Assembly (NCBI GenBank): GCA_033064195.1
Contig: JARBJD010000097.1
Span: 169,203-233,202, forward strand
Source of the DNA: Blattamonas nauphoetae
Lineage: Eukaryota; Preaxostyla; Oxymonadida
Direction of reading: 5' to 3'
DNA: 64,000 nt
Part shown: piece after piece, positions 10,257-21,836 of the stretch
How the letters are laid out: every line of letters starts with the position of its first letter
How positions within the stretch are numbered: the stretch's first letter is position 1
Made by a program: the position numbers and the translations under genes
Notes under the pieces: generated by a model
Told to the model about the DNA's origin: nothing
Database searches by the model: none
What the model saw: only the letters and a program-made list of their open reading frames with translations

Positions 10257-10665
10257 TAATCCGACCCCGTGCCCCCCTCCAATATTTTAACAGGAGCTTT
10301 GTTTAATATCACTTCACGATGTTTTTACAATTATTGCTCGATTTGAGACCGGGTTTTGGAGTTATGGATTTATCTACACTTCACCCGATCCTTTTTCCAG
10401 ACACTTTTTCATAATGTCGGATAGTCTTCACAGCCCCCCGCTCAAGAGCAGGGGGGGCTGTGAAGACTATTGGTGAATTCTCAAAAGTACCATAGAAAAA
10501 AGGATCTTTGTGAAGTGTTGAAACAAATAATGGGCTGGATCCGGCCAAAAAGGGCAGCTTTTTTTCGCCCTCAAAATCACAAAATTTTATCAAAAGTGTG
10601 TTTAATATTAAAAACCAGACATATTTGAAAATTTTGGTGAGGGGGCACGGGGTATGATTAAGCCC
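10257..10665. repeat. small inverted-repeat element with internal hairpin (MITE-like)
   Basis: The ends are imperfect inverted copies: the left has ATAATCCGACCCCGTGCCCC and the right, reversed, has TAATCATACCCCGTGCCCC. Inside, 10422-10473 is a near-perfect hairpin built on ATAGTCTTCACAGCCCCCC and its complement. The 10449-10530 part recurs in inverted form at 53030-53115. There is no coding capacity, so I infer a non-autonomous transposon. No target duplication was identified. Confidence 0.45.
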
Positions 10666-10829
10666 AACATTTACTGAGTGTGACAAAAGTGATGTTGTTA
10701 GCATTGCACTATCCGAGGAGATTCGGACCAAATCTCTCGCATCGTTCATCAAGCGCTTTGAAAACAGTACTGCGTCTCTTTCTTGGACAGTGTGTTGTTT
10801 CGTCTTTTTCCTGTTGAATGCAGAGATTA

Positions 10830-13800
10830 ATGGAATGGTTTGTTGAAGCAGTGATCGGTGCACACATCTTCCGAAATGAACACAACTCTGCCCCGCCTCT
10901 CACCTTCGAAAATGTCAGAATTGACGCAACCTCCACAATTCTTATAGGTCTTCTCTTTTTCTGATTTCATCATCTGAACAGATTCTCTCTCTTCGCAGTT
11001 TGAACAGCTGATCGCAGGTTCTCTCTCTTCCGACATCTCCATGCTCTGCCAGTTCTTTCTGCACATTTATCGAAGTCTCAAACAACTCAACCGATTTTTC
11101 TTCCCTCTTCACTACAAACAAGAAGATATGGTCTTCGCACGCATCATGACTCCACTCGTCGAACATTTTGTGGCTTCTGGCGATCTCATTCTCCAAAAAT
11201 CATCTCCACAAGATCACTCACATTATTTTGCGAACTTTTTTTGTGGTCTTGACAAGAAAAAAATTGCATATTCCAATCCATTTCTATCCCAAAATCTCGC
11301 CGCTTTATTCGCACGCTATGTTCTTCATCCAAACAATTGCGACTCTTTTATTCTGCCAGACCACTCATTTCTGCGCGGCAATAATGTTAAATCTTCAGAA
11401 AAGCTTCTGGATGTGGTGAAGAAGATCAAAGAAACGCACTCGCTTGAGGGAGTTCGGAATGCACATTATGATTGGAAGGAATGGGTGAAGTTGATGGAGA
11501 AGGTGAAAATGGGTGTGGAATCATTGGTCTGTCTTCATTTTCCGTTAACTGTTCCCTTCAGAATGATATTTCCTTCCTCCAATCTCGCTGTTTTCGAGCC
11601 GCACTCCTCTCACTCCAAACGAAACATCAACTCCGAGCCAAGCGACATCGGATCAAAAAGAACAGCTTCGCAGACACATATTCCTTTCGAACCACAGATG
11701 ATCCTTCATTTTTTTCAACAACCATCTCATCATTCACCAACCTCACGTTGAACCATCACTCCTCTTTCCATCACCTTCCATCATCCGCGGACAGTTCAAG
11801 TTACACATCAACCATCTCCACCCAAACATCTCTCCCAACCCAGCAGTCATCTGTTTCTCAACTCCTCATTTCTGACCAGTTAGCATTCCATTCAGACTCC
11901 ATCGTTGATCATTCTCAACAAATGCTACTCAAGATTCATCGCCTCCTCACTCGACCACCTCCCCCTTCCTTCTCGTGGAATATCCGAACAACACGCCTTT
12001 CAGAATCAGACGAAGACGCTCATTTCCAACCACATCCTCACATCGTCGATCGCAACGAAACGTTCGACACATCTCTCTTCGACGAGATGGACGACCAGAA
12101 GGTCGTGGCATCCCTTCGCCGATGTGGTGAAGTTGTCAAAGCGACTCAATCCACAAAATGTATTGTTGACGTCGAAGATTTCAAGGCACTCATCGTCTCT
12201 GGTCTGCACTCGTCCAGTCACACCGTCCGATTGGAATGCTCCAATCTCTTCTTCCAACTTGGAGACTTTCTCCAAATCGTCGATGATCCTCGTGATCGTG
12301 AATGTCGAACCCTCCAAAACGCATTCCGTGATGGAACAATAGTGGAGCAGAGAACGCTACTAGAATTGTGGGGGCGATGGAACAGATTCAGGTTCAAGAA
12401 TAGAAACGGACAAATGATGAAAAAAGAGGATTTTGATTTCGACGGGTTTCTGGCAGCAGATCTGAGTGACAATTCGCTCTTTAGCAAAGCTTGTATCTTT
12501 ATCAGAACCCTCCTCTTCAATGCTGTGGTTTCAATATCCTTTCAATGGCGATTGGACTTCCTCGTCCAGTTTGAGAAGAGGCATCAGATGATGTCGCGTC
12601 TCTCCTCTCTGAGTGCCTTGTCAAGGAAGTCACAATCAGAATTTGATCTGACGTCAGTCGCATCCACTCTCGGTTCGTACTTGTCTGTCATTCGTGGCTT
12701 CGATTTCCCTTCTGCACTCACAGAACTCATCACAATTGATTTGGCATCAAGTCCCCATTATTTCTCTCATGGGCTAAATCCGGCTTTCTATCTAAACCAC
12801 ACCTCTTTAGCTCCCAAACACAGACCATCTTTCTTCCCGATGGATCTGCTGTTCGAGCGGTTCATCCGCAGTTACCCTGACGCTTTCTTTGCTGGATGGC
12901 CACTGGTGTCTGACTGCACTCGGAGAATGTTTCTCTTCACACCATACGTTGGACTGCACTCCCTTCTTCTTCGATGCCCCAAACTCAATCTCAATGAAGA
13001 ATCTGTGAAGCATCTCGTCGGGATGCTCTCCGTCCGTCTTTCAGGTCAGGACACCACTCAAGTGGATATTGTGAAGCTCTTCAATTACTTTCCTCCTCCT
13101 CGCCTCTTCGATACAGTGCTCTCCTCTCCATCTCACATCAGAACTAATTTCAACATCTGGATCAATTTTCTTGCTCTCTTCATTGACGTTGGTGCTTTAC
13201 CAACACCTTTCGGGGCCTGCTCATCACACGCCACAATGTTCAGGATTCTGGCTCCGGTTAAGGTGAATCCGAACAAAAATGAGCTGTACTTGTTGCGGAA
13301 GGTTGGGGATGTTGTTGTGTCTCTTCACTGGCTCAGCATTCCTGCTCTCTTCGACTCTCCACTCCTCTGCCGTCTTCCTTCACTGGCTGGTGCTCAGCGA
13401 GGCGTCCTCCAAACTCTCTCCTCCCACTCTGGCATCCCCTCTCTCGTTCCTCATCTCCCATCATCCAACTGGAACTCCATCAGAACAATGTTGAATAAAA
13501 GACTCTCTCCCTGCGAAGGAATCCGCTTGATGTGTCTGTCTGTGCGATCTATCGCTCATTCCGGTGTGCACCTGTTTTTTTCATTCTTTCTCAGATTTCC
13601 AGTCTTCCGTCATTGATCCATCTGTTCTGCAGTATCTCACTGGGAAGCTCTTGTTTGTTATCTCTCATCCCATTCATATTTACAGATCTCCACTTCCAGC
13701 ACTCGTGTCTGCTGCTTTCGAGTTCTTCCATCGCTTCGTCCGTGTTGCCTCTGATGCTGTTCGGATTGAGTTGGTGATGGAAGGTCTGTTGGATCATGTT

Positions 13801-13953
13801 GTGTTCGCAGTGTCGAATTCATCGTTCTTGGATGACTACGAGAAAGGGATTGCTGTGATTGGGATTCTTCTGGCGACCATCCGACGAGACGATCAGAAAC
13901 GGAGAAGGGGAACCAATGATCCATCTTCTCTCGTCAAGCCTCAGACAGTGTGA
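10830..13953 (+). CDS. large helical-repeat-like protein, family copy 1
   Basis: Function unknown. Four exons fit: 10830-10947, 10982-11526, 11562-13563 and 13595-13953, with introns of 31-35 nt. The N-terminus MEWFVEAVIG and the segment SSDISMLCQFF match the paralogue at 24631-27866 (MEWFIEGVIG, SSDISTLCRLF), which supports the start and the first splice. A Ser/Thr-rich linker around residues 250-330 separates two leucine-rich alpha-helical parts, which I take as ARM/HEAT-like by composition only. The end (LLDHVVFAVSNSSFLDDY) again matches the paralogue. No signal peptide or membrane segment is clear. Its last 20 bases overlap the end of the convergent gene at 13934. Confidence 0.7.
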
Positions 13954-15103
13954 AGCATCTATCAGCAGACACCTCAGATGACTCATCCACTCGAACCAAC
14001 TGTCCCGTCACGACCCACCGTACGAGTGAATCGATTCGATCCAAACTATTTCCAATGAGAAGAATTGCTGCGTTGTGCATTTTCTCTTCGTGTTTCTTCG
14101 ATCTTTCGAAGAATGACTCTTTCTTCCCTTCCTTCTTCCTCAGCGGCGATCCCTTCGTCTTCCTTCGCTTCTTCACTTCTTTCCGACTTTTCAATTCTTT
14201 CATTTCGGCTTCCCTTTCTTCCTCAATCTGCTCGCCCAACGGATCAATCAACTCCGCTGTCGTCGTCGAGCGTGGGTATTGTGTCGACTGAAAATCACTT
14301 GAAACTGTCCGACGAGGCGACAGGGTCGACATTGGCGTGGAAGACGGCGTTCGCGACAGATTCCCACTTCCCCTCACTTCACTCCCCTTCCGCCCCAATC
14401 TTCCACCCGACCGCACTGAATAGCTTTCTGCATTCCGACGCATCGCTGTGATCGTCCCGTCTGGCATCACAGGCCCGTTCTCTTCGTCCCCACACCCAAC
14501 CACGTCGTTCCCTTTCTTTCGCACGTCCGCCAGCGCTTCTGACACAACCTTCATCAAATAATTCGATGATTCCGAGGGCAGATTGTGTTGTTTGGAAAAG
14601 CCTTCCACAACGGTCTTCACGTTGTCTGTTTCGCGAATCACGATCGTCCCTTCTTTCGCTTTCGATCCGTTCTTGCACGGCAGCTTGATGTTCATTTTCA
14701 ACAAAATCGTCCGACGCTGAAGCATCGCATTCAGACATGTCTCGATCCCTTCCGAATGGTCGGGGTGAGCAGCCACATCGAAATACCTCCAATTCCACTC
14801 TTTCATCTCGTCGAGTGGTTTCGTGTCTATCGACGAATCTGAAGCATCCATCACCGTCTGCGAGACAGACTTGGAATAATCTTCGAGGCGAGTCAGTTCT
14901 CCTTCCCTCATATCTTCGTCTTTTCCGCATGGTTCCATCTTCGATTGTTCCAGTTGTTCCACCAGTTCTGATGTCATCGGAAGAGACATGTCTTCAGTAA
15001 ACAACGGTTGGCAATCAATGTTAAAGCAGGGTTGAGGAAGAAATTCAAAGTGTGAGGTGAATTGAGAGAGAGAGCGCATGGGGAAACAAGCTGGATCAAA
15101 CAC
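13934..15103 (-). CDS. hypothetical basic protein with possible ubiquitin-fold segment
   Basis: 389 residues, single exon. The N-terminal ~120 residues are acidic. Residues ~130-200 (RRTILLKMNIKLP... VIRETDNVKTVVEGFSKQHNLP) have the beta-strand/charged pattern of a ubiquitin-like or PFU-like fold, where IVIRE-x-DN and a following FS-x-x-HNL helix recur; this is a weak pattern match only. Residues ~230-350 are Ser/Arg/Lys-rich and likely disordered with coiled-coil potential (EEEREAEMKELKSRKEVKKRR). An alternative start is MSLPMTSEL near residue 39. It converges on the helical-repeat gene and overlaps it by 20 bp. Confidence 0.65.
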   Translation of the reverse strand: MFDPACFPMRSLSQFTSHFEFLPQPCFNIDCQPLFTEDMSLPMTSELVEQLEQSKMEPCGKDEDMREGELTRLEDYSKSVSQTVMDASDSSIDTKPLDEMKEWNWRYFDVAAHPDHSEGIETCLNAMLQRRTILLKMNIKLPCKNGSKAKEGTIVIRETDNVKTVVEGFSKQHNLPSESSNYLMKVVSEALADVRKKGNDVVGCGDEENGPVMPDGTITAMRRNAESYSVRSGGRLGRKGSEVRGSGNLSRTPSSTPMSTLSPRRTVSSDFQSTQYPRSTTTAELIDPLGEQIEEEREAEMKELKSRKEVKKRRKTKGSPLRKKEGKKESFFERSKKHEEKMHNAAILLIGNSLDRIDSLVRWVVTGQLVRVDESSEVSADRCFTLSEA

Positions 15104-15448
15104 AGAAATGAATGAACGAAATAGAATGAACTAACAGAAATGATCAGATGTGGATGGCTCAACGCGAGTGGAGCCCGTGGGAGTTCTGGGCCTTGGTTCT
15201 GCGGTTTTGAGCATTGGTTGTGACTGATTTTGGTTGGATCAACATTCTTTCGTCAATCAACTCTGTTAATCGCAGGATCACTGGATATTTCCGAAATCCT
15301 TCCTTTCGTGACGATTCACATCACTTTCATTGGAACATGTGTGATTAAAGCTGGTTGTTCTGAAATCAATTTGTTAAGGGACAAGATCAAGAACTCCTTT
15401 TTTCATGTTCGCCAATCCGACACAATCATCACTCACAACCACACCGGC
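15104..15448. other. spacer upstream of SPRY family copy 1
   Basis: Divergent spacer between the basic-protein gene and SPRY family copy 1. No RNA gene or clear motif was seen. At 15449-15475 there is a decayed match to the first exon of the SPRY family without its ATG. Confidence 0.4.
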
Positions 15449-15609
15449 ATCTGACCACACATTGGAAGGACTGGTTTGTGTCTCTTGTGTCTGAGCATCA
15501 TCTTGTTCATGGACTTCATGTGCCACTTTTCTTTTCCACTTTTTTATCCCCTTTTAAAATTTGGGTCTCGTTTGTCAATATTATCATTCTATTCGATGTT
15601 ATATCTCAG

Positions 15610-17561
15610 TTGGAGGAATTCAGGAGATGTAAAAGTGAGTTCAAGAATGGCGATGAAACTGTCCAACACAAAATCGCACTTTCTGTCCTCACAACGATTT
15701 CATCAGGTGTGTTTGGATGTTCCATTTATTTGATTTATTTCCTACACAATATTTTCAACTTTTAAGTGATTATTTCTTCCTTTATTGTGATATCTCAGAA
15801 CCAACAAAAATGAAAGAACGAAGTTCGATTGGGATTCGGAGTGGATTGCTGGAGAGATTTTCGGAACGACTGTCGTCGGACTGTGCAAGCACGCTTTCTG
15901 TGTGTCTCTCTTCTTCTCTCTATATGATGATATTTCTCATTCTCTTTCTGATTCTCATTCTGATTTATTTTGTGATGGATTGTGTCTGCTCAGGGAGTTC
16001 TGTCGAGTGTGATTGTGGTGATGGTGACATCGGTGTCGGAAGGACGACCTCGACTTCGGAGTGACTTGATTCCTTCTCTGCTTGCGCTCTCCTCCGTTTG
16101 TTCCTCTCTTTCTTCATTTCTTCTCTTCCTCCTTCTTTCTGCTGTTCTCCTGTTCTCATTTTTGTTCTTTGTTGAATCAGCATCCAGACAGTTCGTTATC
16201 GACACCAGCCACTCACTCTCTTGGGTCTGCTCTCTTCTCTCTTCTTCATCATTCTTTCCTCTCTTCTCTCTTGTCCTCTCTCCAACTGTTTTGCTTTCTT
16301 TCGATTTGTTTTGATTTGTGTTTGGAGTCTTCTGTGTGGAGGAAGTCTTTCGTGCCAGGAATTGGAGGGAGTGTTGAGTTCGGGAATTGTTGAGAGACTT
16401 TGCACTCGAATTGAAAGTGGAAGTGAAGATGAAAGTGAAAGTGGGTCAGCGAATGTTGTGGCGACACTTGTTGTTTTCGACCGATTATGTTGTGGCCTTC
16501 GATCTCACATTACCACTGAAGAACATTCTAAATCAACTGACCAAAAGAATGAAGGATCGAAGAAAGATTCGTTCTCGCTGACTCGTCGCTGTGGATTCGC
16601 ACTTGCTCGAATTGAGAAGGCAGTTCTGATGCTGGAGAAGCGAGTCGGAGGAAAGATGGATTGCGATGAGAAGATACGAAACATCCAACAGCAAGTTGGA
16701 GGGATGATTGTTCGTCATTTCCGATCGTCAATCCAGCTACTGTCAAAAAATGAGATTGGAGCGATTGGGATTGACTTGACAGCTGTTCGAAGGGAGATGG
16801 AAGCAGAACGAGAGAAGGAGAAAGAAACAGCAAGGAAAGCAGAAGAGGAGAGACAGAGAGAGTTCTCGAGGAAGATGAGAGAGATGGAAGAGATGAAGAG
16901 GATGAACGAAAAATGGATTAAAGAAGGACGACAGAGGGAGGAAGAGAAGAAGAGGGAGGAAGAAAGGAAGAGAAATGAAGAAGAAGAGCGACGAAGGAAT
17001 GTGAAGGAAGGAGTAGCAGCAATCGAAGTGTTCTTGCGTGACAAGTTCACTCTTTCTGGAAATGTGTTCACCAAATGTGTCGATGAATGTTCGTCGTTCT
17101 TCTCAATCTCTTTCGGACCAGTCGTTGTTCGAATCACATTTGTGATCAGACACTGGGCCAATTATACTTTTGATGTTGGCCTGATTGCCGCCGATATGGT
17201 TGAACAGATCACGTCTTCACTTGCTGATTTCTCAAATCTCAAAAGAGCCGCAAATTGGCAGCTCCATCCACAGAATCGATGGGCACGTCAAAATGGAAAG
17301 AGGGTTCACGAAGGATCAGCATGCAAGGCAGTGGCAGTTGGACAGCGAGTGGTGATGGAAGCAGATGGACGAGAAGGGAAGAGAACATTGAAGCTGTCAC
17401 AAGATGGAGAGACACAGCCAGTCTTCTTCTCCAACATTCCTGTTCCCTTCAGGTTCGGAATTCAGATTTACGGAACTGGTTCTTCAGTTGAGATTGTGTC
17501 ATCGGAAGTACTTGGAGAGGCGTCGATGGTTGGAGGGAGTTTTCCAGTGGTGATGAACTAA
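15610..17561 (+). CDS. coiled-coil/SPRY-like family protein, copy 1 (5' end uncertain)
   Basis: Same exon pattern as the copy at 21837. Exon 2 starts at 15610 after a CAG acceptor but reads LEEFRRCKSEF instead of MEEFRRCESEF. The aligned first exon (15449 on) lacks the ATG, so translation must start elsewhere or the copy is dead at its 5' end. Exon 3 encodes KMKERSSIGIRSGLLERF. The long last exon encodes the LSSGIVERLC helix, a charged coiled coil of ~80 residues rich in Glu/Arg/Lys (about 16,800-17,000) and a SPRY-like beta domain from NVFTK to the end. The SPRY core GQRVVMEADGREGKRTLKLS is shared by all four copies. The cellular role is unknown; SPRY domains bind protein partners. Confidence 0.65.
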
Positions 17562-17835
17562 TCCGAGCTCTTCTCTTTTCACACTCGCTTTCACTTCACT
17601 CTTCTTCATTCTCTTCCACTTTGATAAAACAACACCCAGATGAAAGATGATGAGTGAAGTGCTCCCAAACAGAACATGCTTGGAGGAACAGACACATACG
17701 TGCCCAATCGTTTCGAGTTGACAGCCGAGTCGGCAAACGAATCTGCACAGCGTTGCGAATGAGAAGACCACACTCCAAGCGACGAGTTTTGTTTCATCGA
17801 CGAATCCACCATGTTCAGTGAGGCCTCTGTTTAGA

Positions 17836-20800
17836 TCAGAGCAGGACAGTGAACAGCTGCATCACGCGGCAGTTCTCCGAAACAGGCGAGTGGGATGTGT
17901 GGTGAAGACGCCGAAGCGAGCGCACAGCAGGCGAACCAGCGAAACCTCTGTCGGCGAGGGAGAAGGAGAGAAGACCAGCGACAGTCGCGATTTGGTGAGG
18001 ACACTCGTCGGTTGGATCGGAAGAGACGATGAGATGCTGATCAGTGCAGATTCCACAGACGGAAGTCGCTCGTCTCATCCACATCACCCATCCAACAAGT
18101 TCGAACACAATCCACCGACACATTCAACCATTCAAGTCCCATCCACCAATCTTCGCTGAGCCTGAAGGAAGAGGCTGCGAGAGAGAGTCCCTCCATTCTG
18201 CTTCAGCGTCCAGAATGCCCAACAGGCCATGCGAGTCCAGTCAACCAAGTCGGCCAGTTCTTCGATGAGCAGCACTGGCTCCTGGATCAGTGGAGTGTCG
18301 AGTGGGACAGCGTGACAAAGCATGCATGGCCATGTGTCCAGACGAGAGAGTGACGACGATGTCGCGGAGCTGGATGGCTGAAGGGTGGAAGCAGTGTGGC
18401 TCGTTCTCGATTGTAGTTGGGAAGTGAGTGAGTGTGGACACACGAAAAGCCAAGTCTGAGAATTCGATCCAACCCACTCCCACATCACCCCCTTCGACCA
18501 TCCAAAGTGTGGCCTTCCTCCAACATGCTGTCCTTCTTTGAGCACATCACGCCATTCCTGTTCGTCCAGTCCTTCGATCAGAATGTCGTTCGGCGAAGTG
18601 TCGGCACCACAATTGGACAGACAAGCGAGGTTCAGAGAGATCGAGGCTGGCGACGATGGGAAGATGTGGACAGCACCTGACTGCCCTCGCCTGAGACACA
18701 GTGCTGAAGAACGACTTCACGCAGAGTGAGAGAAGAAGCTGAGGAAACCTCAATCGCGGCTGGTCCACTTCCTGCCGTTCTGTGGATGTGAGTGAGAAAA
18801 GAAACCTCAAAAAGATCAAGATGCTGTTGACAGTTGAAACAACAAACTCAGTTGTGATGCCGTTCGTGAACACGCTGATGTCGAATCGATAGCAAAAGTG
18901 CAGCCATCAAGTCTGATTGCGGAAGGATGAGTTCGCAGCATTTTCGTCGCCTCAGCTTGAAGACTGAACGATCCATCTTTCAATCCAATCTTGTCATTCG
19001 CGCTGATTTCCAACATGTTTCCATCTTCGTCGATGAGATGCGGCGAGTGGAGTGTTGAGAGATGTGTTTGTGTCGTCCAGCTTGAAGACAGGCAGCGGGA
19101 TGCCGAATGAAAGCAAAGGATGAGCTGCAAAGAACACGCGAGAGTGTTTGGTGAGATCGGTGGACAGACTGCTGGTCGAGGACAGATCATGTTGAAAGGA
19201 TTCAATGATGGACACAGGCTCCTCAGCAACAATTCCTTCTGCGAGGAAGAGATCCGATCCGAGTCCGACCTGCTTCCATCGAAGAAAATGCTCGCTCCCC
19301 CACGGCACGACAATTTTCGAATGAGTGTGTGGTGTACACCCGCCCAATGATCATGAATGCTGGCACGCGTTGGAATGGAAAACGAGTCTGCGTTCAGACG
19401 ACAAAGAACAGTCCGCTGCCACACTTTCCTGAGCAAGAGGCACACTCTGTTTGGAGTCAGTCCTCTCCATCGCCTGACTGGCGGTCGACGACAGTTCCTC
19501 CATCTGCGCTGGCAGTGCAGTCGACAAATCGGTTGCTGTGAGTTTCAGGTCAGCAGAGTCGGAGAGCAACAGAGCTCCTTCCGAACGTGCTGAACATTTC
19601 ACAAACATCACAGTGTTCATGGAGAGAGAAGAGGAATGCGCAGACAGAAACGCACCACTTTCTGTGGTTGGCTGGAGGGAGCCAGATTCCACAAAGATAT
19701 CGACTGGCATGGAGACGATGCTTCTGTACAACATGATTTGAGTGGTGGCGACGAGAATTCCTTGAGAGCGGAGAATCGGCTGTTGTTCGTTTGACCAACG
19801 TCGGTGAGGTTCGACGAATCGATCGCGAGGATCCCAAGTGATCGGGAGAGAGAACCCAACTCGATCCATTGTGTGTCAAGCTGCCGGACAAACACGAGCA
19901 AGTCATGCCTGCCTTCACAAATCCAAACTCAACCGCCACAGTCACAGCCACAGCGACAACAACAGCGACAGCACCCGCATTCTCTCCACTCCAACAATTG
20001 TTCAACGAGCACTCGTCGACGAAGAGGGAGGATGGGCATCGAAGGCAGACCGTCGATGAATGGTCCTTTCCATCCGCGCTCAAGCAATCACTCTGATCAG
20101 TACCGCCGATGTCGGTGGGGAATGACAACAACGGATTCAGCAATTCGACTAAAACGCATCAAATCCCACTTTTTTCGACTTCTCTCATCCTTTCTGTTGT
20201 GTCACTTTGGGATGTTCACAATTGACACAGAGTCGTCGAAACCCAGGAAAGGAGAAGAAGGGGACACCTGATTCGTTCGTACCATCGGAAGGTTAAACTG
20301 TTGGTACTCGCTTGCGTTGAATCGGAGCATTCACTTTGTTGGATATCAGACGGTTGTTTTACAGCTCGCAGCGACTTTCCTCTTCTTTGGCAACCCAGTG
20401 GGAGACACAGATGAGGGAGAGCAGAAGTGGTGGAGTTCGTCGGCAGGCATTTCGGATGATTGGACGCTGCTGACTCTTGTTCAGCACAAGCACGAAGGAG
20501 ACTGTTCGAAACGAAATGCGTTGATCCACTTTTGATGTGTTGTAGACGATTTTCTTGATGCGATATAGCCATTTCCATGTCGGTGAACGAACCGCGGGTG
20601 AAGGAGATGATGTCTGCAGCTATGCTGTAAAGGGAGTGCATTCCTTAGTTGAAATAACGTCAGAATGCCAATCGGCACAGAAATTGAAACCGGGCATATT
20701 TTTGAATTCTGATTCTGTCTATTCGAATTTATCATCGTTTGAAGTGTGTCGACGCAGATTTGGGAGCAGACAGGGCTGAAGAAGCGAGGTCTCGATTGAA

Positions 20801-21602
20801 TGGCGAGTGATCCGATGAGCGGTGCTTGTTGAGCATGACAGAAACGTTGTGCTTGCGCACAGCATGTTTCCTCCATCGATGAAGTCTCTGATCCAAGTTT
20901 CAGCCAGAACCGACAAACTTTTTGAGATCGCTTTCGACAGAAGGCGCTGCCTCCACAATTCGGATCCGCCATCCGCGTATCTGTTTGAGGCTGCTCCTGT
21001 AACGATCTTCAACCTGCAGGCTGACAGGAATGTCGCAATTCCGACCATATCGGATGTTGAGGTCGCGGCTTTTGGTTCGTCAGCAAGAAGGCCATTCCAG
21101 GATCTGATTCGAGTTGAATCCATCTTGCATGGCATATCTGAAACAGGGAGTCCCAAATTTCCACTGTCTGCGAGAATTGAGGCTGTCCCGCCGACAATCG
21201 AATCCGACGAGAGAAGAACGCTTGTCACAACATAGATCATCGTTTCTTCTGAGATTCCTGCACCTTGTCGCCCTGCAGCCACAAATTGAGATTGTCCTGA
21301 GCCAACTCGCATTTCCCTGTTTGATAGTCTCACAGTTCACGAACAAATCGAAAAAAGCGAAATCGCTCCCGCATCAGATCCCGATGAATACGAGCGATGT
21401 GGTGTGTTCGGTTGGTGTATGCATCAATCAAGTCGTAAGTGGTCCATTTTAATTGACGAGTTCGAGATCCGTAGCAGTGATTCAACTCCAATTGAAGAAT
21501 GGTGCAAAGAGCCGAAGACGAGGACAGTGTTTGTATTCCCTTGTCATTCCAAAATATTGTGAATGACCGCCAGATTTCGGGATTCATATTGATGAGATGC
21601 AA
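17836..21602 (-). pseudogene. decayed parallel beta-helix surface-protein gene
   Basis: Several adjacent minus-strand frames together cover about 3.7 kb, with no single intact frame. They share features of right-handed beta-helix surface proteins: short repeats with a Cys, Asn or Ser ladder, e.g. CSLNNCWSGENAGAVAV, MTCSCLSGSLTHNG, NTVMFVKCSARSEGALLLS and LDGCTFAIDSTSACS. The 5' part begins with MNPEIWRSFTIFWNDKG near 21600. A second, shorter copy with the same segments in the same order lies at 42920-44195 in opposite orientation, and an intact relative by fold is at 38170-40002. Frame changes between segments imply many indels, so it is a dead host gene. The region runs head to head with SPRY copy 2 and tail to tail with SPRY copy 1. 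Confidence 0.6.
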
Positions 21603-21836
21603 GGATCACTTTTGTGCTGGAGAGGTGTGATTTATGATTTGGTGTTTTATGCTTGCTGAGCACACTGCGGAGCGAAATAGGCCGAGAGAGAAACAAAAGA
21701 GGAATTAGGATTATCTGGACGATGTGAGGACAACAAAGATTGAGTCTGTGAAGACAGTGTTCATGATCCAACCACATCATTTTTCGAATCAATCAAATGC
21801 TTCCAACTCAGGCACACTCAACCATTTCAAATACAG
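21603..21836. promoter_or_regulatory. shared divergent promoter region
   Basis: Short spacer of about 234 bp between the beta-helix pseudogene (leftward) and SPRY copy 2 (rightward). The same head-to-head pair occurs around 42676-42950, so this spacer was duplicated with both genes. No known core motif could be assigned. Confidence 0.35.

Noticed and set aside
10381-10863. Minus-strand 160-codon frame at 10.4-10.9 kb
   Set aside because: It crosses a hairpin repeat and the antisense of a supported first exon of the helical-repeat gene.
17818-20271. Plus-strand open frames opposite the beta-helix pseudogene
   Set aside because: They have arginine/serine-rich shadow composition, no motif, and lie on the strand opposite recognisable beta-helix segments.
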